DNA from: Saccharothrix sp. S26
GTDB lineage: Bacteria > Actinomycetota > Actinomycetes > Mycobacteriales > Pseudonocardiaceae
Length of the DNA stretch: 64,000 nt
NCBI RefSeq assembly: GCF_021390395.1
Contig: NZ_JAJUWT010000015.1
Span: 1-64,000 of the forward strand
Direction of reading: 5' to 3'
A model generated the notes under the pieces. The model saw only the letters and a program-made list of their open reading frames with translations, did not search any database and had not been told where the DNA came from. Position 1 is the stretch's first letter. Every line of letters starts with the position of its first letter. Positions 7,848 to 15,288 of this stretch are shown here, in pieces. A program made the position numbers and the translations under genes.

Positions 7848-8848
7848 CAGACGCCCCACCGCAACGCCGGGGTTTGCACGGGCGCGTCCCACAGCTCGAC
7901 CATCTCGTCGTCCAGCTTCAACACCGTCAAGCTCATGCCCTGCATCTCCAGACTCGTGATGTACGGCCCGACCAACCGCCGCGCCACGGCGATCCCCCGT
8001 TCCGCCAACAGCCGCTCCGCGATCCCGTGCGCCAAGTACAGCTCGATCAACGGCGTCCCGCCCATCGAGTTGGTGAACAACAGCACCCGGTCGCCCTCGC
8101 CGAACGGCAAGTCCTCCAGCACGGGGTCGAGCAGGGCGCGCACCATCTCCTCGGCCGTCCCGACCGCCACCCGCCGCCGCCCCGGCTCGCCGTGGATGCC
8201 GATCCCCAGCTCCATCTCGTCGTCCGCCAACGTGAACGACGGCTCCCCCGCGTGCGGGACCGTGCAGGGCGTCAACGCCAGGCCCATCGACCGCACGCGT
8301 TCGACCACCCGCCGCGCCAACGCCTCGCACCCGTCGAGGTCGACGCCACGTTCCGCCGCCGCCCCGACGATCTTCTCCAGCAGCACCGTCCCGCCGACAC
8401 CGCGCCGTCCCGCCGTGTACAGCGAGTCCTTCACCGCCACGTCGTCGTCGATCACCACGGTCCGCACGTCCACCCCGTCGGCCGCCGCCAGCTCGGCCGC
8501 CGTCTCGAAGTTGAGCACGTCACCGGTGTAGTTCTTCACGATCAGCAACGCCCCCGCCCCGCCATCGGTCCGCGCCACCGCCGCCGCCACCTGATCGGGT
8601 GTCGGCGACGTGAACACCGCGCCGGGGCAGGCCGCGTCGAGCATCCCCCGCCCGACGAACCCGCCGTGCAGCGGCTCGTGCCCCGACCCGCCACCCGAGA
8701 TGACGGCGACCTTGCGCGGCACCGGCGCGTCCGCCCGCACCACCACCGCCGGGTCGTACTGGACGTCCAGCAGGTCGGCGTGCGCGAGCGCCATGCCCCG
8801 CAGCGAATCGGCCACGACGGTCGCCGGATCGTTGATGATCTTCTTCAC
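7847..8848 (-). CDS. dhaK: Dihydroxyacetone kinase substrate-binding subunit DhaK
   Basis: A 333-residue DhaK. MKKIINDPATVV is the family's usual beginning, SGGGSGHEPLHGGFVG binds substrate, IVKNYTGDVLNF is conserved, and the histidine that forms a covalent hemiaminal with dihydroxyacetone lies in GIGIHGEPG. It is the first gene of dhaK-dhaL-dhaM and converts dihydroxyacetone to dihydroxyacetone phosphate using PTS phosphate. GTG start preceded by GGGAGGTCACCC. The gene is divergent from the iron-siderophore binding protein at 8979, with 130 bp shared between the two starts. Confidence 0.95.
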   Translation of the reverse strand: MKKIINDPATVVADSLRGMALAHADLLDVQYDPAVVVRADAPVPRKVAVISGGGSGHEPLHGGFVGRGMLDAACPGAVFTSPTPDQVAAAVARTDGGAGALLIVKNYTGDVLNFETAAELAAADGVDVRTVVIDDDVAVKDSLYTAGRRGVGGTVLLEKIVGAAAERGVDLDGCEALARRVVERVRSMGLALTPCTVPHAGEPSFTLADDEMELGIGIHGEPGRRRVAVGTAEEMVRALLDPVLEDLPFGEGDRVLLFTNSMGGTPLIELYLAHGIAERLLAERGIAVARRLVGPYITSLEMQGMSLTVLKLDDEMVELWDAPVQTPALRWGV

Positions 8849-8917
8849 GGGTGACCTCCCGATCGACGCTGATCACCCCATTACTACTCCACCGCGAGCG
8901 ACCCCGAAAGCGGAAGC

Positions 8918-8936
8918 TACGGTGAGGACACCCTAA
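8918..8936. promoter_or_regulatory. Iron-box-like operator (IdeR/DmdR type)
   Basis: The 19 bp TACGGTGAGGACACCCTAA agree at 13 of 19 positions with the actinobacterial DtxR/IdeR consensus TTAGGTTAGSCTAACCTAA. The site lies 42 bp before the start of a gene for a siderophore-binding lipoprotein, where iron repression would be expected. The consensus is from memory and the match is not perfect. Confidence 0.45.
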
Positions 8937-8942
8937 GAACAG

Positions 8943-8957
8943 CAGGTCAGTGACCTG
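8943..8957. promoter_or_regulatory. Perfect 15-bp palindrome near the siderophore gene start
   Basis: CAGGTCA-G-TGACCTG is a perfect 7-1-7 inverted repeat, 6 bp downstream of the iron-box-like site and 21 bp upstream of the GTG at 8979. The AGGTCA half-site resembles an iron-box half-site, but the spacing differs from the DtxR consensus, so it may bind a different dimeric regulator. Confidence 0.4.
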
Positions 8958-8978
8958 GAGTAGTGGAGGAACCCCGGA

Positions 8979-9983
8979 GTGTCGAAGACCAGGACCGCGG
9001 CCCTGCTGGCAGCCGCCCTCACCCTCGCCGCGTGCGGCCAGACCGATGCGCCCGCCGACAAGCCCGCGGTGGCCCAGGGCGGCTCGGAGTTCGGCAAGGC
9101 GGGCGAGAAGAGCGCCGGCTTCGGCACCGACGCCCAACCGGGCCAGTTCCCCCGCACGATCAAGCACGCCATGGGCGAGACCGTGATCGAGAAGCGCCCG
9201 GAACGCGTCGTCGTCCTCGACGGCGGCGAGCTCGACAACGTGGTCGCGCTGGGCATCAAGCCGGTCGGCGTCGCCTACCCCGACGGCGCGCCCACCATGC
9301 CCAGCTACATCGGCGACAAGGCGGGCAACCCGGAGAACGTCGGCGGCATCACGAGCCTCAACCTGGAGACCATCGCCAAGCTCCAGCCCGACCTCATCAT
9401 CGGTTCCCAACTGCGCGCCGAGCAGCAGTACCCGAAGCTGTCGGAAATCGCCCCGACCGTCTTCGCCGCCCGTCCCGGCTACACGTGGAAGGAGAACTTC
9501 CGCCTGAACGCCGCCGCCCTGGACCGTTCCGCCGAGGCGGAGAAACTCCTCACCGACTACGAAACCCACGCCAAGCGGGTGGGCGAGACCATCGAGTCCA
9601 AGGCGGGCAAGCGCCCGACCATCACCATGCTCCGCTTCATGCCGGGCAAGATCCGCCTCTACGCCCAGAAGAGCTTCATCGGCACGATCCTGATCGACGC
9701 CGGCATCCCCCAACCCCCGGCCAGCCAGAAGGACGACCTGGCCGTCGAGGTGAGCACCGAACAGATCGCCCAAGCCGACGCCGACTGGATCCTAATCGGC
9801 ACCTACGGCGACCAATCCAAGACCGCCCAACAACAAGTCCTGGGCGGCCCCCTGTGGCAAACCCTGTCCGCCGTCCGATCAGGCCACGCCAAGCCCGTCA
9901 GCGACGAAACGTGGTTCCTGGGCCTGGGCGTCCTCGCCGCCGAAGAAGTCCTCACCGACCTCGAACAAACCCTCACCAACTGA
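8979..9983 (+). CDS. Iron-siderophore ABC transporter substrate-binding lipoprotein
   Basis: A 334-residue FepB/FhuD-type periplasmic-binding-like protein. The signal peptide ends in lipobox LAAC (Cys19), then follow GETVIEKRPERVVVLDGGELDNVVALGIKPVGVAYP, typical of class III siderophore binders, and ETIAKLQPDLIIGSQ. It captures a ferric siderophore outside the membrane and passes it to an ABC permease not present in this window. GTG start with GGAGGAACCCCG upstream. No permease or ATPase gene follows, so this is an orphan component. Codons near the 3' end avoid G in favour of C and A, matching the C-rich trailer. Confidence 0.9.
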   Translation: MSKTRTAALLAAALTLAACGQTDAPADKPAVAQGGSEFGKAGEKSAGFGTDAQPGQFPRTIKHAMGETVIEKRPERVVVLDGGELDNVVALGIKPVGVAYPDGAPTMPSYIGDKAGNPENVGGITSLNLETIAKLQPDLIIGSQLRAEQQYPKLSEIAPTVFAARPGYTWKENFRLNAAALDRSAEAEKLLTDYETHAKRVGETIESKAGKRPTITMLRFMPGKIRLYAQKSFIGTILIDAGIPQPPASQKDDLAVEVSTEQIAQADADWILIGTYGDQSKTAQQQVLGGPLWQTLSAVRSGHAKPVSDETWFLGLGVLAAEEVLTDLEQTLTN

Positions 9984-10060
9984 CCAAACCCGACCCACCC
10001 CCACCATCCCCAACCCACCCCATCCCCACCACCCACATCGGACCCGCCACCAACCCACTG
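9984..10060 (+). terminator. C-rich, G-poor trailer resembling a Rho-utilisation site
   Basis: The 77 bases after the stop of the siderophore gene contain only four G residues and long CCCA and CCAC runs. On the sense transcript this is the C-over-G bubble typical of Rho loading sites. It precedes a long palindromic element. Confidence 0.4.
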
Positions 10061-10065
10061 AGGCC

Positions 10066-10191
10066 CGAATTGACATGGGTTCGGGTGCTTTAGGCTGGTC
10101 GAAGCCGGCAGGCCTGGCGGGACGCTTTTCCCCGCCGGGCCTGCCGGCTTTGGCCTGCCTGGAGTGCCCGTAAGGGCCCCATGTCAAATCG
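10066..10191. repeat. 126-bp imperfect palindromic element with 20-bp core hairpin
   Basis: The outer arms CGAATTGACATGGG (10066-10079) and CCCATGTCAAATCG (10178-10191) are inverted copies. Intermediate segments beginning GGGTGCTTTAGGC and ending GGAGTGCCC also pair with wobbles. The core is a 20-bp stem with one G-T pair (10102-10121 with 10131-10150) and a 9-nt loop. No coding capacity. It could act as a strong bidirectional terminator for the two convergent genes; its size and terminal inverted repeats also fit a MITE-like element. Confidence 0.6.
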
Positions 10192-10246
10192 AGCCGGACT
10201 GGACCACCGCCCCCGGCCTTGCCCCCTGCCTCACACCCCACCGCAC

Positions 10247-10376
10247 CTGAACGTTGAACTCGGGTGTCCTGAACGTAGGACACACGCGTCCTGAACGTAG
10301 GACTCACCCGACCCGAACGTAGGACTCACGCGCTCTGAACGTAGGACACACGCGTTCTGGACGTAGGACACGCGGG
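10247..10376 (-). repeat. 22-bp tandem repeat array (6 units)
   Basis: Units begin at 10247, 10269, 10291, 10313, 10335 and 10357, all exactly 22 bp. On the minus strand the core is GTCCTACGTTCAG, identical to the array at 135-222 but in the opposite orientation. The array runs directly into the TAA of the aldehyde dehydrogenase gene (10377-10379); the last unit overlaps it by two bases. In both arrays the GTCCTACGTTCAG strand is the sense strand of the gene that ends at the array's upstream side. Confidence 0.88.
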
Positions 10377-11882
10377 TTAGCGGCCGTAGAGGAGGCGGAC
10401 CATGCGGACCACGTGCCGGATCGTGCGGGAACCCCGTTCGTACGTCATCGGGTTCAGCAGAGCACCGAACCGCTTGCGGGTCACCGCGTGGGCGTAGGCG
10501 AACTCCCGCAGCCCGTCCTCCCCGTGGATCCGCCCGAACCCCGAATCCCCGACCCCGCCGAACGGCAACCCGGGCACCGACGCGAACGCCAGCACCGAGT
10601 TGACCGACACCATCCCGCACCGCAGCTTGCCGGCGATCTCCTCACCCCGGTTGCGCGAGAACACCGTCGCACCGAGCCCGTACGCCGACGAGTTCGCCCG
10701 CCGCACGGCCTCGTCCGCGTCCGCCACCCGCGTCACGACCAACGTGGGCCCGAACGTCTCCTCGGTCACCGCGATCGAGTCGTCGGGCACGTCGACCAGC
10801 ACCACGGGCTCCACGTACGGCGGCCGGATCGACTCCAGCCCGCCGACCACCGCCCGCCCGCCGCGCTCCAACGCGTCGGCCACGTGCGACTGGATGACGT
10901 CCACCTGCTGGGGCATGGTGATCGGACCGAAGTGCGCGTCGGCCTCACCACCGGGCCGCAGCTTCCCGGCCTTCTCCACCACCAGCGCGACGAACTCGTC
11001 GTACACCGCGTCCGCCACGTACACCCGCTCCACCCCGGCGCACGTCTGCCCGGAGTTGAAGATCCCGCCCCACACCGCGCCGTCCGCCGCCGCCCGGACG
11101 TCGGCGTCCTCGGCCACGATCAGCGGGTCCTTGCCGCCGCACTCCACCAGCACCGGCGTCAACGACGCGGCGCACGCCGCCATCACCTTCTTGCCGGTCG
11201 CCGTCGACCCGGTGAACGCCACCTTGTCCACCCCGGCCGCGCACAACGCCGCCCCGGTCTCGCCGAACCCGGTCACCACCTGCAGCACCGGGTACTCCGG
11301 CACCACGTCGGCGAACGTGGAAGCCAGGAACACGCCGACCCCGGGTGTGAACTCCGACGGCTTGAACACGACCGCGTTCCCCGCCGCCAACGCGTACGCG
11401 ATGGAACCCATGGGCGTGAACGCCGGGTAGTTCCACGGCCCGATCACGCCGACCACGCCCAACGGCCGGTACTCCAGGGTCGCCGCGTGGTTGTACATCA
11501 ACATCCCCGGCGCGACCTTGCGCTTGCCCAGCACCTTCGCCGCGTGCCTGGCCGCCCAGTGCAGGTGGTCGATGACCAGGGCCACCTCGGTGCGCGCGTC
11601 GTCGGCCGACTTGCCGGTCTCCGCGCTGATCAGCACGTGGAACTCGTCCAGCCGCTTGACCAGCGCCTTGCGCCACGCGTCCAGCCGCGCCCGCCTGCCG
11701 TCGAACCCGAGGTCGTCCCAGAAGGCGGCGGCGTCGCGCGCCACGCGCACGGCCTCGCGCACGTCCTCCTCCGAGGCGACGACGTGGTGGGCGACGACTT
11801 CACCCGTGCGGGGATCGAGCGACGCGAACCGCCGCTGCCCGTCGTCGGCCCGCGCCGGAGTGGTGGGAGCGGTCTGCGTCAT
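10377..11882 (-). CDS. NAD(P)-dependent aldehyde dehydrogenase (succinate-semialdehyde dehydrogenase-like)
   Basis: A 501-residue ALDH-superfamily enzyme. The cofactor-binding GVIGPWNYPAF, FTGSTATG, general base Glu247 in LVECGGKDP and catalytic Cys281 in SGQTCAGVERVY are all present, with the EETFGPT and PFGGVGDSGFGR signatures near the end. It oxidises an aldehyde to the acid; actinobacterial relatives are annotated as succinic-semialdehyde or broad-specificity aldehyde dehydrogenases. The C-terminus RHVVRMVRLLYGR is hydrophobic/basic, hinting at membrane association. The ATG at 11882 has GGAGGGCCCG just upstream; an ORF extension of six residues is ignored. Confidence 0.92.
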   Translation of the reverse strand: MTQTAPTTPARADDGQRRFASLDPRTGEVVAHHVVASEEDVREAVRVARDAAAFWDDLGFDGRRARLDAWRKALVKRLDEFHVLISAETGKSADDARTEVALVIDHLHWAARHAAKVLGKRKVAPGMLMYNHAATLEYRPLGVVGVIGPWNYPAFTPMGSIAYALAAGNAVVFKPSEFTPGVGVFLASTFADVVPEYPVLQVVTGFGETGAALCAAGVDKVAFTGSTATGKKVMAACAASLTPVLVECGGKDPLIVAEDADVRAAADGAVWGGIFNSGQTCAGVERVYVADAVYDEFVALVVEKAGKLRPGGEADAHFGPITMPQQVDVIQSHVADALERGGRAVVGGLESIRPPYVEPVVLVDVPDDSIAVTEETFGPTLVVTRVADADEAVRRANSSAYGLGATVFSRNRGEEIAGKLRCGMVSVNSVLAFASVPGLPFGGVGDSGFGRIHGEDGLREFAYAHAVTRKRFGALLNPMTYERGSRTIRHVVRMVRLLYGR

Positions 11883-11959
11883 CGGGCCCTCCAAGCACAA
11901 GCACGAACGCGGGTGTTACTCGACAGTAACGGGTAACGGGGGGTGATGTCAGCCCCCGT

Positions 11960-12988
11960 TCAGCCCTTCGGGATCTTGCCGATGACCGCCTTGGCGAACG
12001 CCACGGCCGTCGCGCAGCGGTCGAACTCGGTCGCCTTCGGCCCGGCCGACTTGACCTCGCCGATCTCGCCGTCGTTGTCGGAGCCCGCCAACTGCACCCA
12101 CTTGACCTCGCACGACGGGAACGCCGTGCTGCTGGACACCTGGTAGCCGGTCACGCCGCCACCCAGGTCGACCTCGGTCTGCTTGGCGTCGAACTCGCGG
12201 TCGTCGGGGATGAACGTCTCGCGGAACGCCAACGACACCTCGCGGTCCTTGCCGACCCAGGCGCAGTTGTGCAGCCCGTACGGGTACAGACGGTAATCGG
12301 CGCCCGCCGCCGCCTCGACCGCCGCCTTGTCCGGCAGCACGCACGGGTCCAGCGTGATCAGCGAGCCCTTGGCGGGCGTCCGGGTCGCCGCGCGGGCCTT
12401 GATCTGCTCGACCACCGACACGGCCATCTCACGGCCGGGCGCGCACGCGTCACCGTCCTCGTACCCGATCTGCACCGTGATGCCGAGGCCGGGCTGCTCC
12501 TGCGTGATGACGGACACGAAGCACGCGCTGTTGTCCAGCACCTGCTCGTAGCTGCGCAGGCCGGCGAGCTGCTTGTCGGCGTTCTTCAGCTCGGTGGTCA
12601 TGGTCTGGCCGACCTCGACGGTCACGGCCAGGTCCTTCCCGCCCTTGTCCTTCATGAAGTTCGAGCACCGGCTGAACCCGCTGCGCGAGCGGTCGCCGGG
12701 CGTGCCGAACCGCTTGAGCACGTCCTCGTCCAGCAGCTCGCACGGGTCGGTCAGCCGCAGCTTGTCCGGGGCGAACGCCGGGTCGACCGGCTTGCCGTCG
12801 GTGGCCGGTGGCGACTTCTGGCTCGACCCGGTCGGGTCGGAGGCGTTCTCGGCGTCGGCCGGGATGGTGGTGCGCGGGAACCTCTGCTTGGCCAGATCCG
12901 CCCCGGCACAGCCGGCCAGCAGCAGGATCGAGCTCAACACGGCGACGAGACGGTGCACGTGGTGCACGGTAGCGACCGAGTGGTCCAT
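11960..12988 (-). CDS. DUF3558-type lipoprotein
   Basis: A predicted 342-residue exported lipoprotein. The hydrophobic segment HRLVAVLSSILLLAGC ends in lipobox LAGC, followed by a Ser/Pro/Asp-rich linker and two similar halves. The first starts LTDPCELLDEDVLKRFG with SGFSRCSNF; the second starts LDPCVLPDKAAVEAAAG with HNCAWVG. The DPC...(C) arrangement is characteristic of DUF3558 modules, so this looks like a duplicated domain. ATG at 12988 is used; GTG codons at 12967 or 12958 would shorten only the signal peptide n-region. Role unknown. Confidence 0.75.
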   Translation of the reverse strand: MDHSVATVHHVHRLVAVLSSILLLAGCAGADLAKQRFPRTTIPADAENASDPTGSSQKSPPATDGKPVDPAFAPDKLRLTDPCELLDEDVLKRFGTPGDRSRSGFSRCSNFMKDKGGKDLAVTVEVGQTMTTELKNADKQLAGLRSYEQVLDNSACFVSVITQEQPGLGITVQIGYEDGDACAPGREMAVSVVEQIKARAATRTPAKGSLITLDPCVLPDKAAVEAAAGADYRLYPYGLHNCAWVGKDREVSLAFRETFIPDDREFDAKQTEVDLGGGVTGYQVSSSTAFPSCEVKWVQLAGSDNDGEIGEVKSAGPKATEFDRCATAVAFAKAVIGKIPKG

Positions 12989-13097
12989 TCGTGGCACGAA
13001 CCCTGTGTCCGTCCTCACGACGGCGTTCGGGAACGATTCAGAAGATCGACGCGCTGAACCAGGTGTCCCCCCGCCGAACCCGACGAAAGGACATCGA

Positions 13098-13181
13098 ATG
13101 CGCAACCGCATCCGACGCGCCGTCCGCTGGATCGACAGCTGGACGGTCGAGGCGTTCAACCCGGTCTACCCGCGGCGCTGA
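13098..13181 (+). CDS. Possible 27-residue basic small protein
   Basis: ATG at 13098 is preceded by GAAAGGACATCGA, a good ribosome-binding site, and the 27 codons end at TGA 13179-13181. The peptide is Arg-rich at its N-terminus (MRNRIRRAVRWIDSW) and ends FNPVYPRR, amphipathic and possibly membrane-peripheral. A 10-bp perfect hairpin straddles the stop codon, making a complete miniature gene with RBS, ORF and terminator. It is alone on this strand between a lipoprotein and a transporter operon. No family recognised; codon use is consistent with the genome but the ORF is very short. Confidence 0.5.
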   Translation: MRNRIRRAVRWIDSWTVEAFNPVYPRR

Positions 13182-13191
13182 CCGCGGGTAG
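13166..13191. terminator. Hairpin overlapping the small ORF stop
   Basis: CTACCCGCGG (13166-13175) pairs perfectly with CCGCGGGTAG (13182-13191) around a 6-nt loop containing the TGA. No U tract follows, as is usual in actinobacteria. It also lies just beyond the stop of the convergent gene at 13200, so it may serve both directions. Confidence 0.6.
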
Positions 13192-13199
13192 CCCCGACC

Positions 13200-13457
13200 T
13201 CAGCCACGCGTGCCCGACGACTCCCCGACCGGGGTGTCGGGCACGATGACCGGCCGCAGGAGCGCCCAGGCGGCGAACACCGCCGACAGCGCGATCATGC
13301 CGACGCCGGACCACAGGTTGATGTTGAGCCCATCCGCTTTGGCCAGGTCGGCCTCGTCGGTGAAGCCGAGTCCGACCACCAACAGCACCACGCCGTAGAT
13401 GGCGAACAGCACCGCGATCACCAGTCGCAGGTCGAACAGACCGGCCTTGCGCGCCAC
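13200..13457 (-). CDS. Small two-helix membrane protein paired with the symporter
   Basis: An 85-residue protein beginning ARKAGLFDLRLVIAVLFAIYG. It has two transmembrane stretches (about residues 10-30 and 45-65) separated by TDEADLAKADGLNINLW. I recall similar small proteins beside sodium/solute symporter genes in actinobacteria, usually unnamed; it differs from the DUF485 partner of ActP. GTG at 13457 has GGGAGGTCGTC in front. It starts 11 bp after the symporter stop on the same strand, so an accessory or stabilising role in the transporter is likely (inference). Confidence 0.78.
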   Translation of the reverse strand: MARKAGLFDLRLVIAVLFAIYGVVLLVVGLGFTDEADLAKADGLNINLWSGVGMIALSAVFAAWALLRPVIVPDTPVGESSGTRG

Positions 13458-13468
13458 GACGACCTCCC

Positions 13469-15154
13469 TCAGCCGAAGATGATGTTGAGCACGGCGGTGA
13501 GCACGAGCACGCCGATGCCGAGCAGCAGCGGCGAGCGGTACCACCCGGCGTCGTCACCCGTGGTGGAGTGCATGCGGTCCTCCTTGGGCGTCAGGCTGTA
13601 CACCAGCCCGACCAGCCGCTCCTCGGGCACCGGCCGGGTGAACACCGTCACCACCACGCTCACCACGATGTCCACCGCGAACGCCACGCCCGCGCCGACG
13701 AAGCTCGCGCCCTGCCCCGGCAGGTCCAGCGCCCCGGTCTCGGCCAGCACGAACACCGCCACCGCGCCGAGCGTGCCCGCGACCAGGCCCGCCCAGCCCG
13801 CCGCCGCCGACATCCGCTTCCAGAACATGGCCAGGATGAACGTGGCGAACAGCGGCGCGTTGAAGAACGAGAACAGCGCCTGGATGTAGTCCATGATGTT
13901 GCCGTAGCCGGCCGCCAGGAACGCGGTCCCGATGGCGATCAGCGTGCCGCCGATGGTGGCCAGCCGACCGACCCGGAGGTAGTACTCGTCCGGGCGGTCC
14001 TTGCGCACGTAGTCCTGCCACAGGTCGTACGTGAACACCGTGTTGAACGACGACACGTTCGCCGCCACGCCCGCCATGAACGACGCCAGCAGGCCCGTGA
14101 TCGCGATGCCCAGCATGCCGTTGGGCAGCAGCTCGCCGATCAACGCGGGCAGCGCGTTGTTGTAGACCACGCCGGCGCTGTCGTCACCGGCCTTGAGCGC
14201 GACCATCTCCGGCACGACCAGCGCGGCGATGATGCCGGGGATGATGATCACGAACGGGATCAGCATCTTCGGGTACGCGCCGATGATCGGCGTGCGCCGG
14301 GCGGCCGACATGCTCTTGGCCGACAAGGCGCGCTGCACCTCGGCGAAGTTCGTGGTCCAGTACCCGAACGACAGCACGAACCCGAGCCCGAACACGATGC
14401 CGATCACGCTGAGCACCGGGTTCTGGATGCCGGTCAGCTCCGTGGCGGGCCACGCCGAGAGCTGCTCCGCGCCGCCGGGGCCGCCGGTGACCTTGTCGAC
14501 CAGGCCCTGCCACCCGCCGACCTTGTGCAGGCCCACGATCGTGAGCGGCAGCAGCGCGGCCACGATCACGAAGAACTGCAGCACCTCGTTGTAGATGGCC
14601 GCGGACAGGCCGCCCAGGGCGGTGTAGGTCAGCACGATCGCCGCCGCGATCACCACCGACAGCGGGATCGGCCAGCCGAGCATGAGGTTGAGCAGGAACG
14701 CCAGGGCGTACAGGTTCACGCCCGCGATCAGCACCTGGGCGACGGCGAAGCTGATCGCGTTGACCAGGTGCGCGCCCTTGCCGAAGCGCCGGCGCAGGAA
14801 CTCGGGGACGCTGCGGACCTTCGAACCGTAGTAGAACGGCATCATCACCAGGCCGAGGAACACCATGGCCGGGATCGCGCCGATCCAGTAGTAGTGCACC
14901 GTCGCCATGCCGTACTGCGCGCCGTTGGCGGCCATGCCGAGCAGCTCGATCGCGCCGAGGTTGGCGGAGATGAACGCCAGGCCGGTCACCCAGGCGGGCA
15001 GCGAGCGGCCGGAGAGCAGGAAGTCCAGGCTGGAGGAGACCGATCGGCGGGCCAGGAAGCCGATGCCGAGGACGAACAAGAAGTAGACCGCCAGCAGGGT
15101 GTAGTCCAACGGACCGGCATCCAGCCTGAGATCCACCTGGGCCAGTACGGGCAC
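13469..15154 (-). CDS. Sodium:solute symporter family transporter (monocarboxylate type)
   Basis: A 561-residue SSS-family permease with about 13 hydrophobic helices. It carries DFLLSGRSLPAWVTGLAF and SANLGAIELLGM in the first helices, the family signature region GLSAAIYNEVLQFFVI, and NVSSFNTVFTYDLW late in the protein. MctP/ActP-like members import acetate, lactate, pyruvate or related acids with Na+ or H+; substrate is not decidable here. GTG at 15154 (PVLAQVDLRLDAG follows) with GGGAGGTGGGCGGAC upstream. Forms an operon with the small membrane protein at 13200. Confidence 0.88.
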   Translation of the reverse strand: MPVLAQVDLRLDAGPLDYTLLAVYFLFVLGIGFLARRSVSSSLDFLLSGRSLPAWVTGLAFISANLGAIELLGMAANGAQYGMATVHYYWIGAIPAMVFLGLVMMPFYYGSKVRSVPEFLRRRFGKGAHLVNAISFAVAQVLIAGVNLYALAFLLNLMLGWPIPLSVVIAAAIVLTYTALGGLSAAIYNEVLQFFVIVAALLPLTIVGLHKVGGWQGLVDKVTGGPGGAEQLSAWPATELTGIQNPVLSVIGIVFGLGFVLSFGYWTTNFAEVQRALSAKSMSAARRTPIIGAYPKMLIPFVIIIPGIIAALVVPEMVALKAGDDSAGVVYNNALPALIGELLPNGMLGIAITGLLASFMAGVAANVSSFNTVFTYDLWQDYVRKDRPDEYYLRVGRLATIGGTLIAIGTAFLAAGYGNIMDYIQALFSFFNAPLFATFILAMFWKRMSAAAGWAGLVAGTLGAVAVFVLAETGALDLPGQGASFVGAGVAFAVDIVVSVVVTVFTRPVPEERLVGLVYSLTPKEDRMHSTTGDDAGWYRSPLLLGIGVLVLTAVLNIIFG

Positions 15155-15288
15155 GTCCGCCCACCTCCCTGATCGAACAACCCCGAACACCACCGCGCAC
15201 TACCGCACAGCCGATCAAGCCGACGGTAGTGCACCTCGGCGCGCTCCGCCGGTTTGAACTACCCCGGCCTAAACCTCTGGTGAGGGCG

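Noticed and set aside
8963-10093. A 376-residue plus-strand ORF over the siderophore gene
   Set aside because: It is the shifted frame of the siderophore-binding protein, Arg/His-rich, without domains.
10066-10191. A complete insertion sequence
   Set aside because: Only 126 bp and no transposase; at most a MITE-like element, which is not proven.
10247-10376. A CRISPR array
   Set aside because: Same reason: contiguous 22-bp tandem units without spacers.
10413-11936. A 507-residue plus-strand ORF opposite the aldehyde dehydrogenase
   Set aside because: It is antisense of a clear ALDH gene, rich in Arg, His and Pro, the expected artefact in GC-rich DNA.
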